This document shows positions 5,308-5,769 of a stretch of DNA of 5,769 nucleotides, piece by piece. A program made the position numbers and the translations under genes. The DNA is from Gammaproteobacteria bacterium (GTDB taxonomy: Bacteria; Pseudomonadota; Gammaproteobacteria; DAOWEP01). The stretch spans positions 1-5,769 of the forward strand of contig DAOWEP010000008.1 of the NCBI GenBank assembly GCA_030638455.1, written 5' to 3'. The first letter of the stretch is position 1. Each line of letters opens with the position of its first letter. A model generated the notes under the pieces. That model did no database searches and was not told the origin of the DNA. It saw only the letters and a program-made list of their open reading frames with translations.

Positions 5308-5769
5308 ATGGATGAAGAAAAAAAATATGTTCATCCGGGACTACGTCCTATTAATGATGCGGCGCTGACCCGGGAATCCTGGAAGATCTTCCAGATTATG
5401 GCCGAATTTGTAGAGGGCTTTGAACGCCTGGCCAAAATCAAGCCATCTGTCAGTATTTTTGGCTCGGCACGCACAGCACTGGATGACCCACACTACAAGC
5501 TGGCGGAAGATATTGCACTGGAGTTGTCTAACGCAGGTTTTTCTGTCGTTAGCGGGGGCGGACCCGGGATAATGGAGGCGGCGAACAAGGGTGCCTACGC
5601 CGGTAAATCCCCCAGTATAGGACTGAATATCCAGTTGCCATTTGAGCAATCAGGCAATCCTTATCAGGATATCAGCTTGAATTTCAGACACTTTTTTTCC
5701 CGCAAGGTAATGTTTGTCAAATATGCCTCTGCCTATGTGGTATTACCGGGTGGCTTCGGTACGCTGGAC
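5308..5769 (+). CDS. LOG family / TIGR00730 Rossmann-fold protein, N-terminal 154 codons (runs off window)
   Basis: Members of this family, often misnamed lysine decarboxylases, are phosphoribohydrolases that split nucleoside 5'-monophosphates (including cytokinin nucleotides for plant and some bacterial LOG enzymes) into base and ribose 5-phosphate. After a charged N-terminal segment of about 45 residues (PINDAALTRESWKIFQIMAE and on), the Rossmann core begins with VSIFGSAR (48-55). It carries GGGPGIMEAANKGA (83-96), SRK (131-133) with the conserved Arg-Lys pair, and PGGFGT (147-152), the two glycine motifs and basic residues that form the nucleotide site. The conserved Glu expected just after PGGFGTLD lies beyond the window. 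AAAGG at 5294-5298, 9 nt upstream, supports the ATG. The long N-terminus fits the proteobacterial TIGR00730 type rather than short LOG proteins or the two-domain PpnN. Substrate cannot be decided from this part. It is divergent from polA across 123 bp. Confidence 0.9.
   Translation, partial: MDEEKKYVHPGLRPINDAALTRESWKIFQIMAEFVEGFERLAKIKPSVSIFGSARTALDDPHYKLAEDIALELSNAGFSVVSGGGPGIMEAANKGAYAGKSPSIGLNIQLPFEQSGNPYQDISLNFRHFFSRKVMFVKYASAYVVLPGGFGTLD

Noticed and set aside
5341..5649. A 102-codon minus-strand frame opposite the LOG-family gene.
   Set aside because: The plus strand there encodes the conserved GGGPGIMEA motif with a good start; the opposite frame has no family features.

Overview
The window comes from a bacterial chromosome, most likely a gammaproteobacterium outside the enteric group, of moderate GC by eye. 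It carries the chain dsbA / cytochrome c4 / engB / polA, an order I know from Pseudomonas. The DsbA active-site context (FWYGCPHC), the duplicated c4 cytochrome and a PolA that aligns with the E. coli enzyme at a constant offset at every catalytic residue checked all agree with this. No mobile element, CRISPR array, tRNA or rRNA is visible. Nothing suggests recent transfer.

Layout, left to right. The window opens inside dsbA (minus strand, C-terminus missing). Next is a c4-type dihaem cytochrome (minus), closed by a compact intrinsic terminator, so dsbA should have its own promoter. A divergent spacer of about 290 bp carries a strong extended -10 promoter for the cytochrome and leads on the plus strand into engB, an essential ribosome-assembly GTPase. 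engB converges on polA (minus), which encodes a complete three-domain DNA polymerase I. To the right, divergent from polA, is the first 154 codons of a LOG/TIGR00730-family Rossmann-fold protein that runs off the window.

The most interesting part is the 332-bp spacer between engB and polA. On the minus strand it holds a sigma-E/AlgU-like promoter (GAACTT-N16-TCTCA). About 130 nt further on is a strong GC hairpin followed by seven T residues. Between them lie two more hairpins, one of which displays a TCCTCCCT loop able to pair with Shine-Dalgarno sequences. This is the position of Spot 42 (spf) in E. coli and of the sigma-22-dependent sRNA ErsA in Pseudomonas aeruginosa. I infer an ErsA-like regulatory RNA driven by envelope stress. 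This is not a new system, but it is an RNA gene that ORF-based annotation would miss, and its targets in this organism are unknown.

Functional theme. DsbA and cytochrome c4 act in the periplasm, in disulfide formation and electron transfer. EngB, PolA and the LOG-like protein are cytoplasmic housekeeping enzymes. An envelope-stress sRNA between them could in principle link envelope state to translation of mRNAs elsewhere, but nothing here shows that it regulates its neighbours.
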